From assembly GCF_029227915.1 (NCBI RefSeq), contig NC_079888.1:15111001-15175000 (forward strand): a DNA stretch of 64,000 nucleotides, in the 5' to 3' direction. The translations under genes were made by a program, and so were the position numbers. The notes beneath the pieces are model-generated. The model did not search any database. It saw nothing but the letters and a program-made list of their open reading frames with translations, and was not told where the DNA came from. Source of the stretch: Hydractinia symbiolongicarpus. Its lineage: Eukaryota; Cnidaria; Hydrozoa; Anthoathecata; Hydractiniidae. Shown here in pieces: positions 53,982 to 64,000 of the stretch (position 1 is the stretch's first letter; each line of letters begins with the position of its first letter).

Positions 53982-56405
53982 TTAGGCGGATTGGCCTGAC
54001 TTTTTCTTCTCCAGCGATTTACGTTCTCTTTTCGTTGTGGCTTTAGCAACTTTCTTCTTCATTTCTTGCAACATGGATTCACGGAATGCTTGCGTAGTGT
54101 TCCGACTTGGTTGAAATAATATAATGTACACTTTGTTACTGTAAAGAAAGGGCATGTAGAATATATTTGTTAGAAGAAGTACGAATATGTTGACCAATGT
54201 TTTTTTTGACTGAACCACCTGGCTATAATATAATGGGAATATGCTGATTAAGCATAAATTTGTGATTAATGCCGCGTACACAATGTCCTTTGCTTCATTA
54301 AAATTTTGGGGCAACGTCCTTGCACGGAACGCTTGAATGTTACACATAATTGTTAGAACTAACAGAAACGCAATCTGAATATGCAGATGGCTGTCCGTGT
54401 TGCAGAACATGTGCCTTTCCATGCTTTCCTTGTCAAGGGTGGACAACACTTTCACTGGCTTACTAACCAACGTTATTGCGAACAAGGAACATTGAGCTAA
54501 AACAGAGATGGCTACAATTACGACTTCAGCTGCTCTAGTCAACACAACTTGTGTATGAGAGAGCTTTAACTTGGCTTGAAACGCAAAGAGTAGTCTCTGC
54601 GTTTTTGCTAAAGTTATTGAACATACTAGTGTAAATGCTAACCCTACATAAAATGGAATAGCAGTACAGGTTACAATCGTTGGTTTTGTCATTACCAGCA
54701 TTATAAATATTGGATAGAAGAAGATTGTATTGATTAGTTGGACAAATGTTCGCCTACTGTCTGTGCTTTTAACGCAAGGCGTTTTCCGGTATTTAAAGAA
54801 CACCATGAAAATGAAGAGTGCAATGCACATTCCACATCCCGCCAGTGCTAAAGCAAATATTGCAGTTGGGTTTTTATAGTCAACAAATGTTTCTTTATAC
54901 GGATCATAACAACTGGTAGCATCATATACAGGTATGGTTAGGCCACTACACGGTTCGCAGGGTTGTGTGCCGTATACCGACTTAAAAAATCCTGTTTTGC
55001 ACCTCCTGCAAGTCCAGCCGTAGGCTCTTCCCCATTTAGTTTCATTCGAAAGTAAACTTTTAAATTTAGATTCCCAGCCTGGTTGACAAGGTTTTTGAAA
55101 GCATTGTGAAACAGTTGGGTTTGTTGCATTTTGAGACCAATATAAATTGTTTGGTATTTCATTGGATGGAAATGTAATTCTTGAGACTTCGGTGAATCCA
55201 GATAGAGTAAGACCAGTAAAGTCAAAATTGAAAAATAATACAGCATTTCGAATCCACTCCACACTCTTAGACCACGTATTTTCTGCACTAGATTCTGCTT
55301 TGTCTCTGCTTGAAAACACTAGGAGAATACGATAAAGGTAACTGTAAAGGCGTACTTGTTGATGGTTTAAAAAGTCCTTCAATGACGTGTCATCTGTCGC
55401 ATTGGAGATGTTAAAAAACTTCTGTATCCAACGATCTGCAGTCAACTTGGTTATTTTGCTTAACGTATAAGATAGATAGTCTACGCTATCCGAACCGTAT
55501 TTGTCCATTAGTGCAAATAAACCATCAACTGTATTTTTAGGAATGTATGACAGTCTGAAAAGAAAACTCCGACTTATAATAGCTATCCAAGTTATTCCTG
55601 TAATATTTTTTAAACTATAGAGAAATTTTTGCAAATCTCTATCCGTACCCCAAATTATAACAACGCTGATATTTTTGTTTGAAGAAAGGACTTCTATATC
55701 GTTAACGTTTGTGTTAGCCGACACACAGATGTCTGTTTTTTCATTTGTTAAAACGTTCCACGTCTCGTTAAGCACTTGGGAAAACTTTACCTTGTCTTTT
55801 CCTATTGTAATCAAACCAATATTTTTCCATTGGAATTTAGTAATTAATCGTAGAAGGTGATTGTATGGTTCTCCATCTTCGAATACAGGTACGTAATGTG
55901 GGTGAGAATTCGCTACGTCTGGAAAGATTGAAAATTGGTTATTTGAACAAAATGGTATCCTTGTTGGTAATAAAATATTAGCAGTAAGTCTAATCAAGAA
56001 CTCAGGCATATATCCCAGCACAACTAAGACATTTGATTTCTTGCATTGACATTCTATTTGCCCCATGATTGGAGGCCGCAGAGGATCGGGGTTAGTTTCG
56101 CTTCTGTATTCCTTTCCAAGTGCTAATGATAGCAAGATCTCAACTAGCAAGTTTGTATTGTTGCATATATCATATGAGACATACCCAATCTGATTTCCTC
56201 CGGAACGTGTTATAGCTAAGTGGTGAATCATCGCTTCAACATCGTAGACGCTCTGATTATATTGCGACCACATAGAGAATATGCCCACAATGTACACTTC
56301 ACCGTACTTTGTTATTTTCTGTGCCACTTGACATTCTTGTTGCGATGTACCATATCCTGCAGTACATGACAAAAGAAAAACTACGAGATGCATTGCACTA
56401 GCCAT
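53982..56405 (-). CDS. Class C G-protein-coupled receptor, mGluR/CaSR-like, intronless
   Basis: One 807-codon frame without introns. Order of parts: signal peptide (1-19), extracellular periplasmic-binding-protein-like domain (about 25-430; VSYDICNNTNLLVE matches the conserved 'YD-x-C' of the family), cysteine-rich linker (435-500; QPGWESKF, YGWTCRRCKTGFF, QPCEPC), seven membrane segments (about 511-537, 553-573, 578-600, 620-648, 672-693, 708-730, 735-757), and a Lys/Arg-rich tail. FNEAKDIVYAALITNL before TM6 and KVYIILFQPSRNT after TM7 are class C hallmarks. In mGluR/CaSR relatives the first lobe carries a Ser/Ser-Thr amino-acid-binding motif; here the equivalent place reads VVLGYMPEFLI, so the ligand may not be an ordinary amino acid (inference). 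It acts at the plasma membrane through G proteins. ATG 56405 precedes a good signal peptide. Intronlessness suggests a retrocopy or an expanded single-exon subfamily. Confidence 0.93.
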   Translation of the reverse strand: MASAMHLVVFLLSCTAGYGTSQQECQVAQKITKYGEVYIVGIFSMWSQYNQSVYDVEAMIHHLAITRSGGNQIGYVSYDICNNTNLLVEILLSLALGKEYRSETNPDPLRPPIMGQIECQCKKSNVLVVLGYMPEFLIRLTANILLPTRIPFCSNNQFSIFPDVANSHPHYVPVFEDGEPYNHLLRLITKFQWKNIGLITIGKDKVKFSQVLNETWNVLTNEKTDICVSANTNVNDIEVLSSNKNISVVIIWGTDRDLQKFLYSLKNITGITWIAIISRSFLFRLSYIPKNTVDGLFALMDKYGSDSVDYLSYTLSKITKLTADRWIQKFFNISNATDDTSLKDFLNHQQVRLYSYLYRILLVFSSRDKAESSAENTWSKSVEWIRNAVLFFNFDFTGLTLSGFTEVSRITFPSNEIPNNLYWSQNATNPTVSQCFQKPCQPGWESKFKSLLSNETKWGRAYGWTCRRCKTGFFKSVYGTQPCEPCSGLTIPVYDATSCYDPYKETFVDYKNPTAIFALALAGCGMCIALFIFMVFFKYRKTPCVKSTDSRRTFVQLINTIFFYPIFIMLVMTKPTIVTCTAIPFYVGLAFTLVCSITLAKTQRLLFAFQAKLKLSHTQVVLTRAAEVVIVAISVLAQCSLFAITLVSKPVKVLSTLDKESMERHMFCNTDSHLHIQIAFLLVLTIMCNIQAFRARTLPQNFNEAKDIVYAALITNLCLISIFPLYYSQVVQSKKTLVNIFVLLLTNIFYMPFLYSNKVYIILFQPSRNTTQAFRESMLQEMKKKVAKATTKRERKSLEKKKSGQSA

Positions 56406-58260
56406 GATAACCGGTTAGTTCATTATACCTTTTTCAACACTGCTCTTTCTTCAGTCAATTTTAAGTAACGCAATTTTTATCTAATCTTTATTTGACTTTC
56501 TATTCGTTTTTATTTTTTACTTTTTTATAAATTTAAAATTTTTTAGTGTTTTTGACAGGAATTGTTTTTCTTTTAACTTTTGCGTACTGTTATATAGTTT
56601 AGATTACAAAATACTTTCTTTTTTTATCTTCATTTCTATTTTTACGTTCTAAATACTACCACACGGTGGCTGGAACAGCTGAGATTGTTTGCGTGCAAAA
56701 AAAGTAAAGATAACATTGCACCTGTTACTGTTTTGGTTAACAAAGCATTCATATCGTTTAAAAAAATTGTCTTCTTTTTGTGCAACATAAATTGATCTTC
56801 TTTGACCTATGAATGTTTCAAAAAAATCCCATCATACCAATAATCAAATGATAATTTTTTTCATTTTATTTCTTTTGCATATCACATTCCGCTTAAATTT
56901 TTTTGATTAAAAGACACATCTTTTTAATCTAGTTTTTCTATTTTTTTTGTATCAAGTATTATGGTGTCCTTGTGGTGGTTAGCCTTTTGCTCACTAATGT
57001 GTAAAACTGTTTTGTTTTTTCATTTAATTCAACCTTTACGGGAAGCAATTTTATTTAACTTTCTAATTGTCCGAAACATGATAAGAAAGCGACTCTTGTA
57101 ACAATAAACAGGTTCTTGTTTTTAAAATATATATTTTGCAGACTTGGTGTTAATTTTGTAGTCTGTATATTACACAAGTTGTTTATCGTTTTGTTGGTGC
57201 CAAAATTAGTTAAGTATCACCAATACTTTCCATTAGAAAAAGGATTCGCGCAGAAAGAGCAGTTTGTACACTAGCCAAAAAGCGCGAGACATGTACCACT
57301 TTGGTGCTGAATAAGACCATGCTAGATTATATGGTAAAGTTTGAAGATGTCAAGTGATACAAGCAGGTTGAGATTAACTGTCTAATTTTTTTTGCCGTGG
57401 CCAACACCATGGAGGTTTCAGCAATCGTAAGCGTCACAACAGATCATTGCCTTATAATGTGAAGCACTTAAATTAGACAGCCTTGTTTACGTTACGGGTC
57501 AACAGCATTAATTAACGGGCTAAAAGCGTTAAAGATGTTAACGAAAAATTTAGTGTGACTGTTAGGCGTAAAGAGCTTCAATGTTTAACCCACAATACAA
57601 AAAAGCTAATAACTTTATCCATTACGTTGGCTTTTGAGATATCATTTTGCTATTTAAAACTTCATCCTGTATTCATCAAAGGAACGCGTCACAAAGCATA
57701 CAGGGGCTTGCATTCAGAAAGGCGACTAAAAATATAGCGTTTCTATTAATTCCGATTTATATCACATCCAGACCTCCGTATCGGTGACAGGAAATAGCAT
57801 AACACGGTTTTTGGTCCGTTGGTGTGATTCATGAAGATGCAGCCAATGGCGCAAACTTTAATTCACATGCGCTGTGCACGCAAATATTGTACACATAAAG
57901 TTTGGTACTTGTCACAAATACCACCGGCGGATGTTTACAAAAAAGAGGACAACTTCAGTGTTGTTTTTATGTTGTAATCAAACAGGGACTTATAGCTACA
58001 TTTAGGATTAAGCTAATTTATTTAGTTAATTTTAGTCAAGTTTAAATATTGCACTTTTTTTGTATATAACTAGCTTTTGTTATTTAGCACTATGAAAGCA
58101 CAAAATGTTGCTAGGTCAAAATGAATGTTAGCAAACAAAGTGTCTATCTCTCAACTAGCCATGAAGGGATTGCCGTTCTGACTGGTAACTTCCTCAGCGA
58201 ATGTAAAACGAATCATCAACAATATATTCATTAACTATTAACATAGATAACAAAGGAACA
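56406..58260. other. Upstream of the GPCR, nothing else supported
   Basis: Presumably includes the GPCR promoter and 5' UTR (minus strand). Only short unsupported frames occur (e.g. 57555-57737). No repeat family recognised. Confidence 0.4.
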
Positions 58261-58590
58261 AATCACGAGATGAAAAGCTTATCGCAAGATGATATGATTA
58301 GAAAACTGTCCACGAGAATTCAAACCAGTTTATTATAAAAGGTACGTGGATGATACATTTGTTTTATTTTCGTCACCGGATGTCATCCTAACATTTTCTT
58401 TTCCTTTAAAACTGAAACCAACATTAATTTTTTTCTCCATATTTACATTGCATCTAATCATTGTTATTTGTTACATAAGTTTATAGAAAATCCACTTTGA
58501 GTGGTGTTTATACACACTTTGACAGCTTTATCCCTGAAACCTATAAAAAATGTTTCTCGTTCTTTATTATTTAGAAATTTTATCATTATA
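58261..58590 (+). pseudogene. Penelope-like reverse transcriptase fragment with YVDD box
   Basis: In one frame NCPREFKPVYYKRYVDDTFV (about 58307-58360), then after a shift LSGVYTHFDSFIPETYK (about 58496-58548). Both match the palm and following segment of Penelope-like RTs, where KRYVDD carries catalytic aspartates. Frameshifts and absence of the rest show a dead fragment. It covers the RT part that is missing from the copy at 24710-26765. Confidence 0.65.
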
Positions 58591-58740
58591 AACTAGGAAA
58601 AAACTATTAAAAACTAATACGTGAAGCATTAATATGATGTAAAGCCACTGTTATTTTTAGGACACACATGGCTTATCAAATCTTTTCCGTTTCAGAGACT
58701 AGATATAGATTTGTTATCGGGTATTATTTACAACTGGTAT

Positions 58741-59159
58741 TTAGTCCCGTGGTAAAATCCACTATAGAGATCAAATTAAAAAAAACAGCGAAATTTATTG
58801 TTCTTTTCGTCAAATGTTTCGTTGTTTATTCCATTCAAACAAGAATAAATGAAACCAATATGTTTTCTATATAACAGTAGACAATAGAAACGTGCTAAAG
58901 GGAATAATAAAAATTAATTACCCGTGACTTTTGTGTAATAAAGTTTACATCATTACACAAAGGTTTTTATGAGAACAAAATAAATCAACCATGACTTTTT
59001 TTAACAAAAATTTTAAAATCAATTTGAAAATCACACGAAAGACAGAATAAAAGAAAAGTTTAGCAAAAGCGACACGTTACCGCAGCTGTCTGTTTAGAAA
59101 AAACAGCACTACCACTTTGCCTGTCGCAGAGACATGGAACTGGCGTATTATTATATAGA
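58741..59159 (-). mobile_element. Probable Helitron-like element, degraded left end
   Basis: Left part TTTAGTCCCGTGGTAAAATCCAC (58739) resembles the family end. The right end is clear: GCCTGTCGCAGAGACATGGAACTGGCGTATTATTATATAGA (split by position 59120-59159). It directly abuts the next copy. Confidence 0.45.
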
Positions 59160-59868
59160 CTAGTCGATAAAACCCGTGGAAAAATCCACTTAGGCAGGAT
59201 AAAAAACATCATTTTAATTTTGATGACGTCAGCAACCCATCCACCAAAAATAATAGAATTTGTTTTCACGTTGCCTCTATTGTGGAGAGCTTAAAGCGTT
59301 AATCAAGAAAATGTGCATGATCATGTGCTTTTGATGAGCGGTTAATGAGATATAAGGGTTCAAAAATTTAGCTGACGTTAGCAATGGCCTGACCAAATCA
59401 AATTTTTTATAAGAAATTCGTATAGCTGTTGCCTTTATCGTATGGATCTTGAAACGCCGATCAAGGAAATGTATAGGATTGCGTACTTTTGACAAACGGT
59501 TGCAGAGATATTAGGGTTTGAATGTTTTTTGATGACGTCATTATCCCGTCCATTCCGAAACGGATTCGGGGACCCAGGTTTGAGAAAAGTACACAAATTG
59601 GTCCTAGGTGGTCCCTAGTTACGCGCGCGGTGAAAAAACATTGACGTCATCACCTCGTTTCCAAGTTATTTGGCGTAAAAGTTTTAAGTGCACTGTAATG
59701 GCTTCGTCAATTTAATATAGGATATTGTCGTTAAAGTAGTGTTATTGACGTCACGCCGTAACATTAGAAAATTTAACATATTAGACATGCATTTTTCGGC
59801 AACATCAAAGGAAAATGAACACATCCAGTTTGCCTGTCACAGAGACACGGAACTGGCATATTATTAGA
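59160..59868 (-). mobile_element. Helitron-like element, ~0.7-kb version
   Basis: Begins CTAGTCGATAAAACCCGTGG, with GGAAAAATCCACTTAGGC following. Ends GAACTGGCATATTATTAGA. Interior shares ATTCCGAAACGGATT, GGGGACCCAGGTTTG and CACCTCGTTTCCAAG with the element at 62395-62982. No reading frame of note. Confidence 0.62.
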
Positions 59869-62394
59869 CTAGTCGATAAGGACCGTGGAAAAATCCACTT
59901 AGAATAAAGGACAACGAAAAAATAGGTTGCTTTAGATGTTTTTCTGCCGTCAGCAGTGCATATACAAAAAAAATGTTCTTAAAATTTTACACCAATATCA
60001 AATGTCAAATCGCATTAAATCCTCCACACAAATCTTACACAAAATGAAAAAGAACAGCATGCAAGGTGCAAAATCTAGTTGATAAAAATTTACAACAACG
60101 ACACTCACAACATCGACACTCACAACACCAATACTCACTAAACAGACAGTAAGAACACCAACAGTTACAGCACTGACAGTCACAACACGGATAATAACAA
60201 TGTCAGAAATAACGCGTCTCAAATATGTATACATTTTATAAGTGATTATGTTGAAAACACTCAGAATTTTATTCTGAAATGTCAAAAAGTTGGCCTGCAA
60301 GAGTTAGCATAAATCAACAAAAATAAGTTCTTTACACATTTTAAATATTGTCTTATACTTATAAAGGCCATAGTTTGGAAAACATCACATTTAAATCTAG
60401 AAAAATCAGTCATTTCAGTTGCATACCATCCTCTTCCACAAAAAATTTACACAAAATGTAAAAATCAACCAGTTAAGAAGAAAAAAATTTTCTTTTTAAG
60501 TATGATGATCCGTACTGCCCTTTATCAACAATTTTGAACCTAAATGTCAAAAAATCAATAAGCAAAGGATAAACTTGAATAAAAAAGCTCATTATTTTGG
60601 AAACATTGTATACGGTTTGTAAACAAAAGTTTACACAAAATGTAAAATAGATTGGTTTTTGAGAAGCACATCTAAATCAACAAAATAATTTCATTCAGCA
60701 TATCGTATATTGCCAATACCCATTAATCTTCCACAAAAAGGTTATAAAACACATCAAAATTTAGAAAAATCAGTCATTTCAGTGTATACAGTCCTCGCCC
60801 GTTAGATTACAAAATATAAAAAACAAAAACAGTTTCAGTCAGAACATTAAGTATTTTTTTATCATCAGCAAACATTTATATATCCCTAAAAAATTTTGTA
60901 AAATTTTCAAGAAAAACAAAACCGTGAAACCATGGAATTTTCTTCCAACAAAAATGACATCACATACAGTTAGTTCTCTCCAACAATAGTTTATATTACG
61001 AAATATAAAAACATCATCTTATACAACAGCTTACAGTGAAGTCCGATTCTACAAAAATTTGTTCTTTCAGTACATATTGCATGTGGTCTATTTCCACAAA
61101 AGTTTACACAAAATTTTAAAAAACAGAATTTTGCAACACAAACAATATTAAACTGACTTAATCATACCATCTTCTCATAATTTTTTTTAACCCAGTCATC
61201 ATTAACCCACGTAAATTTCCAATCGAATGTAAAAAAAAAAACCTGGCAAAAAGCCTGGCATATTACATGTAGGCTGACAAAAGTTTAACGGGATGTCAGA
61301 AACAAAACAATAAATATTGTGGTCCCCATTGTAAAGTTCATTAGGTAATGTGAAAAAATTATACTCTATAGGCATAACAATGAGTCACACCATCCTAAAA
61401 GTTCAAGAAAGATTTTGTAGCTAGCTTGTTACATCATAATTCGTGTTCAAAAAAGAAGAGATAGGTTAGAGGTATAGCTAAGCTTGGGATGGGAGCCTTG
61501 AAGCTAACATTAGCTATCAGATAACAGTAGGTAAGACACCCAGTTAAATATACTTGAACTGGGGAGACTTAACTGGGTCTATAGCTAGCTATTCATGCTT
61601 AGTTAAAGACATTATAAAGAGAAACAATAGTAATGTAAAACAAACCAAAGTTTTATGTTTTTCCAGCAAATTAGTTTGTTAGCCAGCTAAAAGCTTTATC
61701 TAGCATTTTGAATTTTAGTACAAATCCATTAGTTACACACCAGGGGGTACATTAATTATGCAAAAAATTGTAAACAAATATGGCTAGCTTTTTTATTTTT
61801 AAAAAACGCGGTAAAAACTTTAAGAATTTGGAGCTTTAATGGATTTCTTTGAGAATGCGATTCTGCTTGAGAATTTTAAGTGTACTACATAAAAAAAAGT
61901 AACACGCAGCTTCAGCAACGTAAAAACGGAACGGAACGTCTAAATATACCAAAGTTCTTACTTTTCCTGAATTCCAATCCACTTAAAACTCTAGTATGCA
62001 TTTTCTACTTCTAACTTTACTACTTCCTAGCTCCACTCTTCACTTCCGAAGTAACTTCTTGTGGCTTTCAACTTTATTTTTCTACTTCTACTTCTTTACT
62101 TAGATTTTTTTTTTCTCTGAATCACTTTTTGCACTTTCTTCAAGACAAAGGGACCTTTCTTTTGTGCTTTTTTCGGTGTCGAGGGACACCATTTTTGGAA
62201 AGTTAGCCGTTGAATTTATTTCAGCAAATCAAATTGAGTCGTTTTCATCACGTGACGTAAACAAAGTAAACCCGCTAGCAAAATGGACATAATTTTTTTG
62301 GCGACTTCAAAGAGAATTTCGGCAACATCAAAGGAAAATGACGATATCAACTTTGCCTGTCACAGACACACGGAACTGGCGTATTATTATATAG
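59869..62394 (-). mobile_element. Long non-autonomous Helitron-like element, copy 2
   Basis: CTAGTCGATAAGGACCGTGG at the left, CACGGAACTGGCGTATTATT then ATATAGA at the right, immediately between two other copies. The 2.5-kb interior is collinear with 21102-23985 but without the nested element. It carries several repeats of the ACACAAAATGTAAAA phrase and a stretch of CAC/ACA-rich 15-16-base repeats (60093-60190: ACAACATCGACACTC, ACAACACCAATACTC and similar). No Rep/helicase frame. Confidence 0.6.
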
Positions 62395-62982
62395 ATAGTC
62401 GATAAGGCCCGTGGAAAAATCCACTTAGGCAGAAGGACAATGGAAAAATAGGTTGTTTTAGATTTATGCTGACGTCAGTAGTGCAAATACAAAATAAATA
62501 TATTTTTTTAGAAATTTGTATACCTGTTGCCTTCATCGTATATATCTTGAAATGCTGATCAAGAAAATGTTTATGATCATGTATCTTTGACAAACGGTTG
62601 CAGAGATATCAAGGTTTAAAGGTTTTTTGATGACGTTATCAAACCGTCCATTCCGAAACGGATTAGGGGACCCAGGTTTGGAAAACTTACTCAAATTGGT
62701 CCCAGGTTGTCCCTAGTTACCCACGCGGTGAAAAAACATTGACGTCACCACCTCGTTTCCAAGTTATTTGGCCTCAAAGTTTTAAGTGCATTGTAATGGC
62801 TTCACTAATCTTAATTAACTTTCCTTTGACGTCAATACTATTTTATCGGTAAAGTTTGGTAAATTACAGAACAATTTTATAGGCGATGTTTTATAGAATT
62901 TGTTAAAGAAAATTTTGAAGAATGTAATCCACTTTGCAAAAGTGACAGACAGACACACGGAACTGGCGTATTATTATATAGA
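62395..62982 (-). mobile_element. Helitron-like element, ~0.6-kb version
   Basis: Begins TAGTCGATAAGGCCCGTGG (first C lost or replaced at the junction) and ends ACACGGAACTGGCGTATTAT then TATAGA before T. Interior matches 59160-59868 for several hundred bases, with small indels. Confidence 0.6.
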
Positions 62983-63288
62983 TTGTCAAAGTGTAAACAA
63001 GCCTTAACTTCCGTTTAGATCATAGATACAATTTTAAACTCACCACCTGCGAAAACAAGTTGATTTCATATGATATAGCCTAAAATTTTGTCTATGAATC
63101 TTTCTACTTTTTCTAAAAAACATGATCACATGATTTTTGACTTAAAAGTTCTGATAATTGTGCTTATTAATGAATGATATCATGGAGTAGAAAAAACGCA
63201 GTGCTGTTTTAAAAGTTATCAAGGTATGTGGTGATGTAAATATGCTTTTACCTATCTAGTTTGATATTTTGAGCATATTGATATTAAT
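62983..63288. other. Intergenic, nothing supported
   Basis: AT-rich DNA between the last Helitron-like copy and the foldback element; no gene or repeat seen. Confidence 0.4.
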
Positions 63289-63745
63289 ACTTAAGGCTAA
63301 AATACACGGTAAGTTTAAATAGACTGTGTAAATATAAGATAAAAAACTTCCGTGTAAACAGGAAAGATGTACAACTTTTTTCGGTTTTAAAAGTTAAGTT
63401 AAAATGTATAGGTTTCTTTAAAAAAAAATTTTTACAGTAAATACCAAATAAAAAACACGTTTATCTTTCATTGCGGTTATTGCTATAGCAGCAGAAGGGG
63501 TAATCGTAGAAGAAAAAAAGCAGACTACTGGTTAGAAACCGAAAATATATGCTCAAATCTTTAGTTTAACAATACCTCAATAATTATTCTGTTAATTTCA
63601 ATAGAAAAAACTTAGGAAAAGTTGAACATGTCCAACTTTTAAAAAAACTTATAAAACCGAGAAAAGTTGTACATCTTTGCTATTTACACGGTAAGTCTTA
63701 CATTTAAACGGTCCATTTAAACTTACCGTGTATTTTAGCCTTAAG
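63289..63745. mobile_element. Foldback/MITE element with ~105-bp inverted arms
   Basis: Left arm starts ACTTAAGGCTAAAATACACG; the right arm is its inverse, ending at 63745. The outer ~32 bases match almost perfectly. Further in, GTACAACTTTT(T/C)TCGGTTTTA is shared, interrupted by AT-rich differences. The ~240-base centre has no reading frame. Part of the centre (ATTCTGTTAATTTCAATAG, about 63585-63603) is repeated in inverse just outside the right arm (63752-63772). Confidence 0.65.
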
Positions 63746-63848
63746 TTTTTTCTATTGAAATTAACAGAATGATTAATGGCTATTGTTTAAACGAAAAATG
63801 TGAGCATATTTTTTTAAATTTCTAATCATAACCCCTTTTTTTCTTTCA

Positions 63849-63930
63849 GCATTTCGCCTGCCGCTGCTATAACAATACATGCAACGGAAGCATTTCGCCT
63901 GCCGCTGCTATAACAATACATGCAACGGAA
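63849..63930 (+). repeat. 41-bp perfect tandem duplication
   Basis: Two identical adjacent copies beginning GCATTTCGCCTGCCGCTGCT and ending CATGCAACGGAA. The unit is more GC-rich than its surroundings. The first copy follows a TTTCTTTCAG tract that could serve as a splice acceptor, and in one frame the unit reads HFACRCYNNTCNG; this could be the start of a cysteine-containing exon continuing to the window edge, but I cannot confirm it. Confidence 0.7.
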
Positions 63931-64000
63931 GATTTACGAGTTTTTTTCTTTGGTATTCATTGTAAAGAAAGAGTTTTTTAGAAAAACTTATACATTTTAA

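Noticed and set aside
54938-55335. Overlapping frames on both strands within the GPCR
   Set aside because: They are shadows of the 807-codon frame.
60093-60190. Possible CRISPR-like array (15-16-base units)
   Set aside because: Units are contiguous and degenerate with no spacers; it is a simple tandem repeat in an animal transposon.
59998-60300. 100-codon minus-strand Val-rich frame
   Set aside because: It is the translation of the CAC/ACA short repeat inside the long Helitron-like element.

Overview
Nothing here looks bacterial or viral. The window is AT-rich animal nuclear DNA with widely spaced genes, small phase-conserved exons bounded by GT/AG, long introns, and many non-autonomous transposons and retroelement remnants. 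The gene families (GAB-type PH adaptors, Ly6/uPAR proteins, a class C GPCR, a RASD-like GTPase) are metazoan. Gene style, AT content and repeat load suggest an early-branching marine invertebrate, and a hydrozoan cnidarian is my best guess. That is inference from style; no diagnostic marker is present.

Left part (1-12.4 kb): the 3' end of a lysine-rich nuclear protein that resembles RNA polymerase I subunit A34/POLR1G (875-2010, +). Next come two divergently placed Ly6/uPAR genes, one on - (2931-4247) and one on + (10076-12077). Each has three exons with the same intron phases and encodes 144 aa with 12 aligned cysteines. Between them are a hAT-like element (4773-7064), a pogo/Tigger-like fragment and one orphan exon candidate.

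Middle (12.4-33.8 kb): an intronless RASD/Rhes-like small GTPase without a CAAX box (18218-18967, +), followed by a repeat-rich stretch. That stretch holds a ~2.9 kb Helitron-like non-autonomous element with a second element nested in it, a Penelope-like retroelement inserted into a CR1-like LINE with a 12-bp target-site duplication, and a duplicated tRNA-like short element with terminal inverted repeats.

Right-centre (33.9-51.6 kb): the most interesting locus, three tandem same-strand four-exon genes. Each has a GAB-type PH domain split by an intron at the same codon, a small exon beginning with an IYE[VM]I tyrosine motif, a low-complexity Ser/Pro/Arg linker, and a conserved ~50-residue C-terminal module that I do not recognise. 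They look like a lineage-specific family of PIP3-recruited scaffold proteins expanded by duplication.

Right end (52-64 kb): an intronless 807-aa class C GPCR on - (53982-56405), a Penelope RT remnant carrying the YVDD box, a head-to-tail run of Helitron-like elements (about 58.7-63.0 kb), and a long inverted-repeat (foldback) element at 63289-63745.
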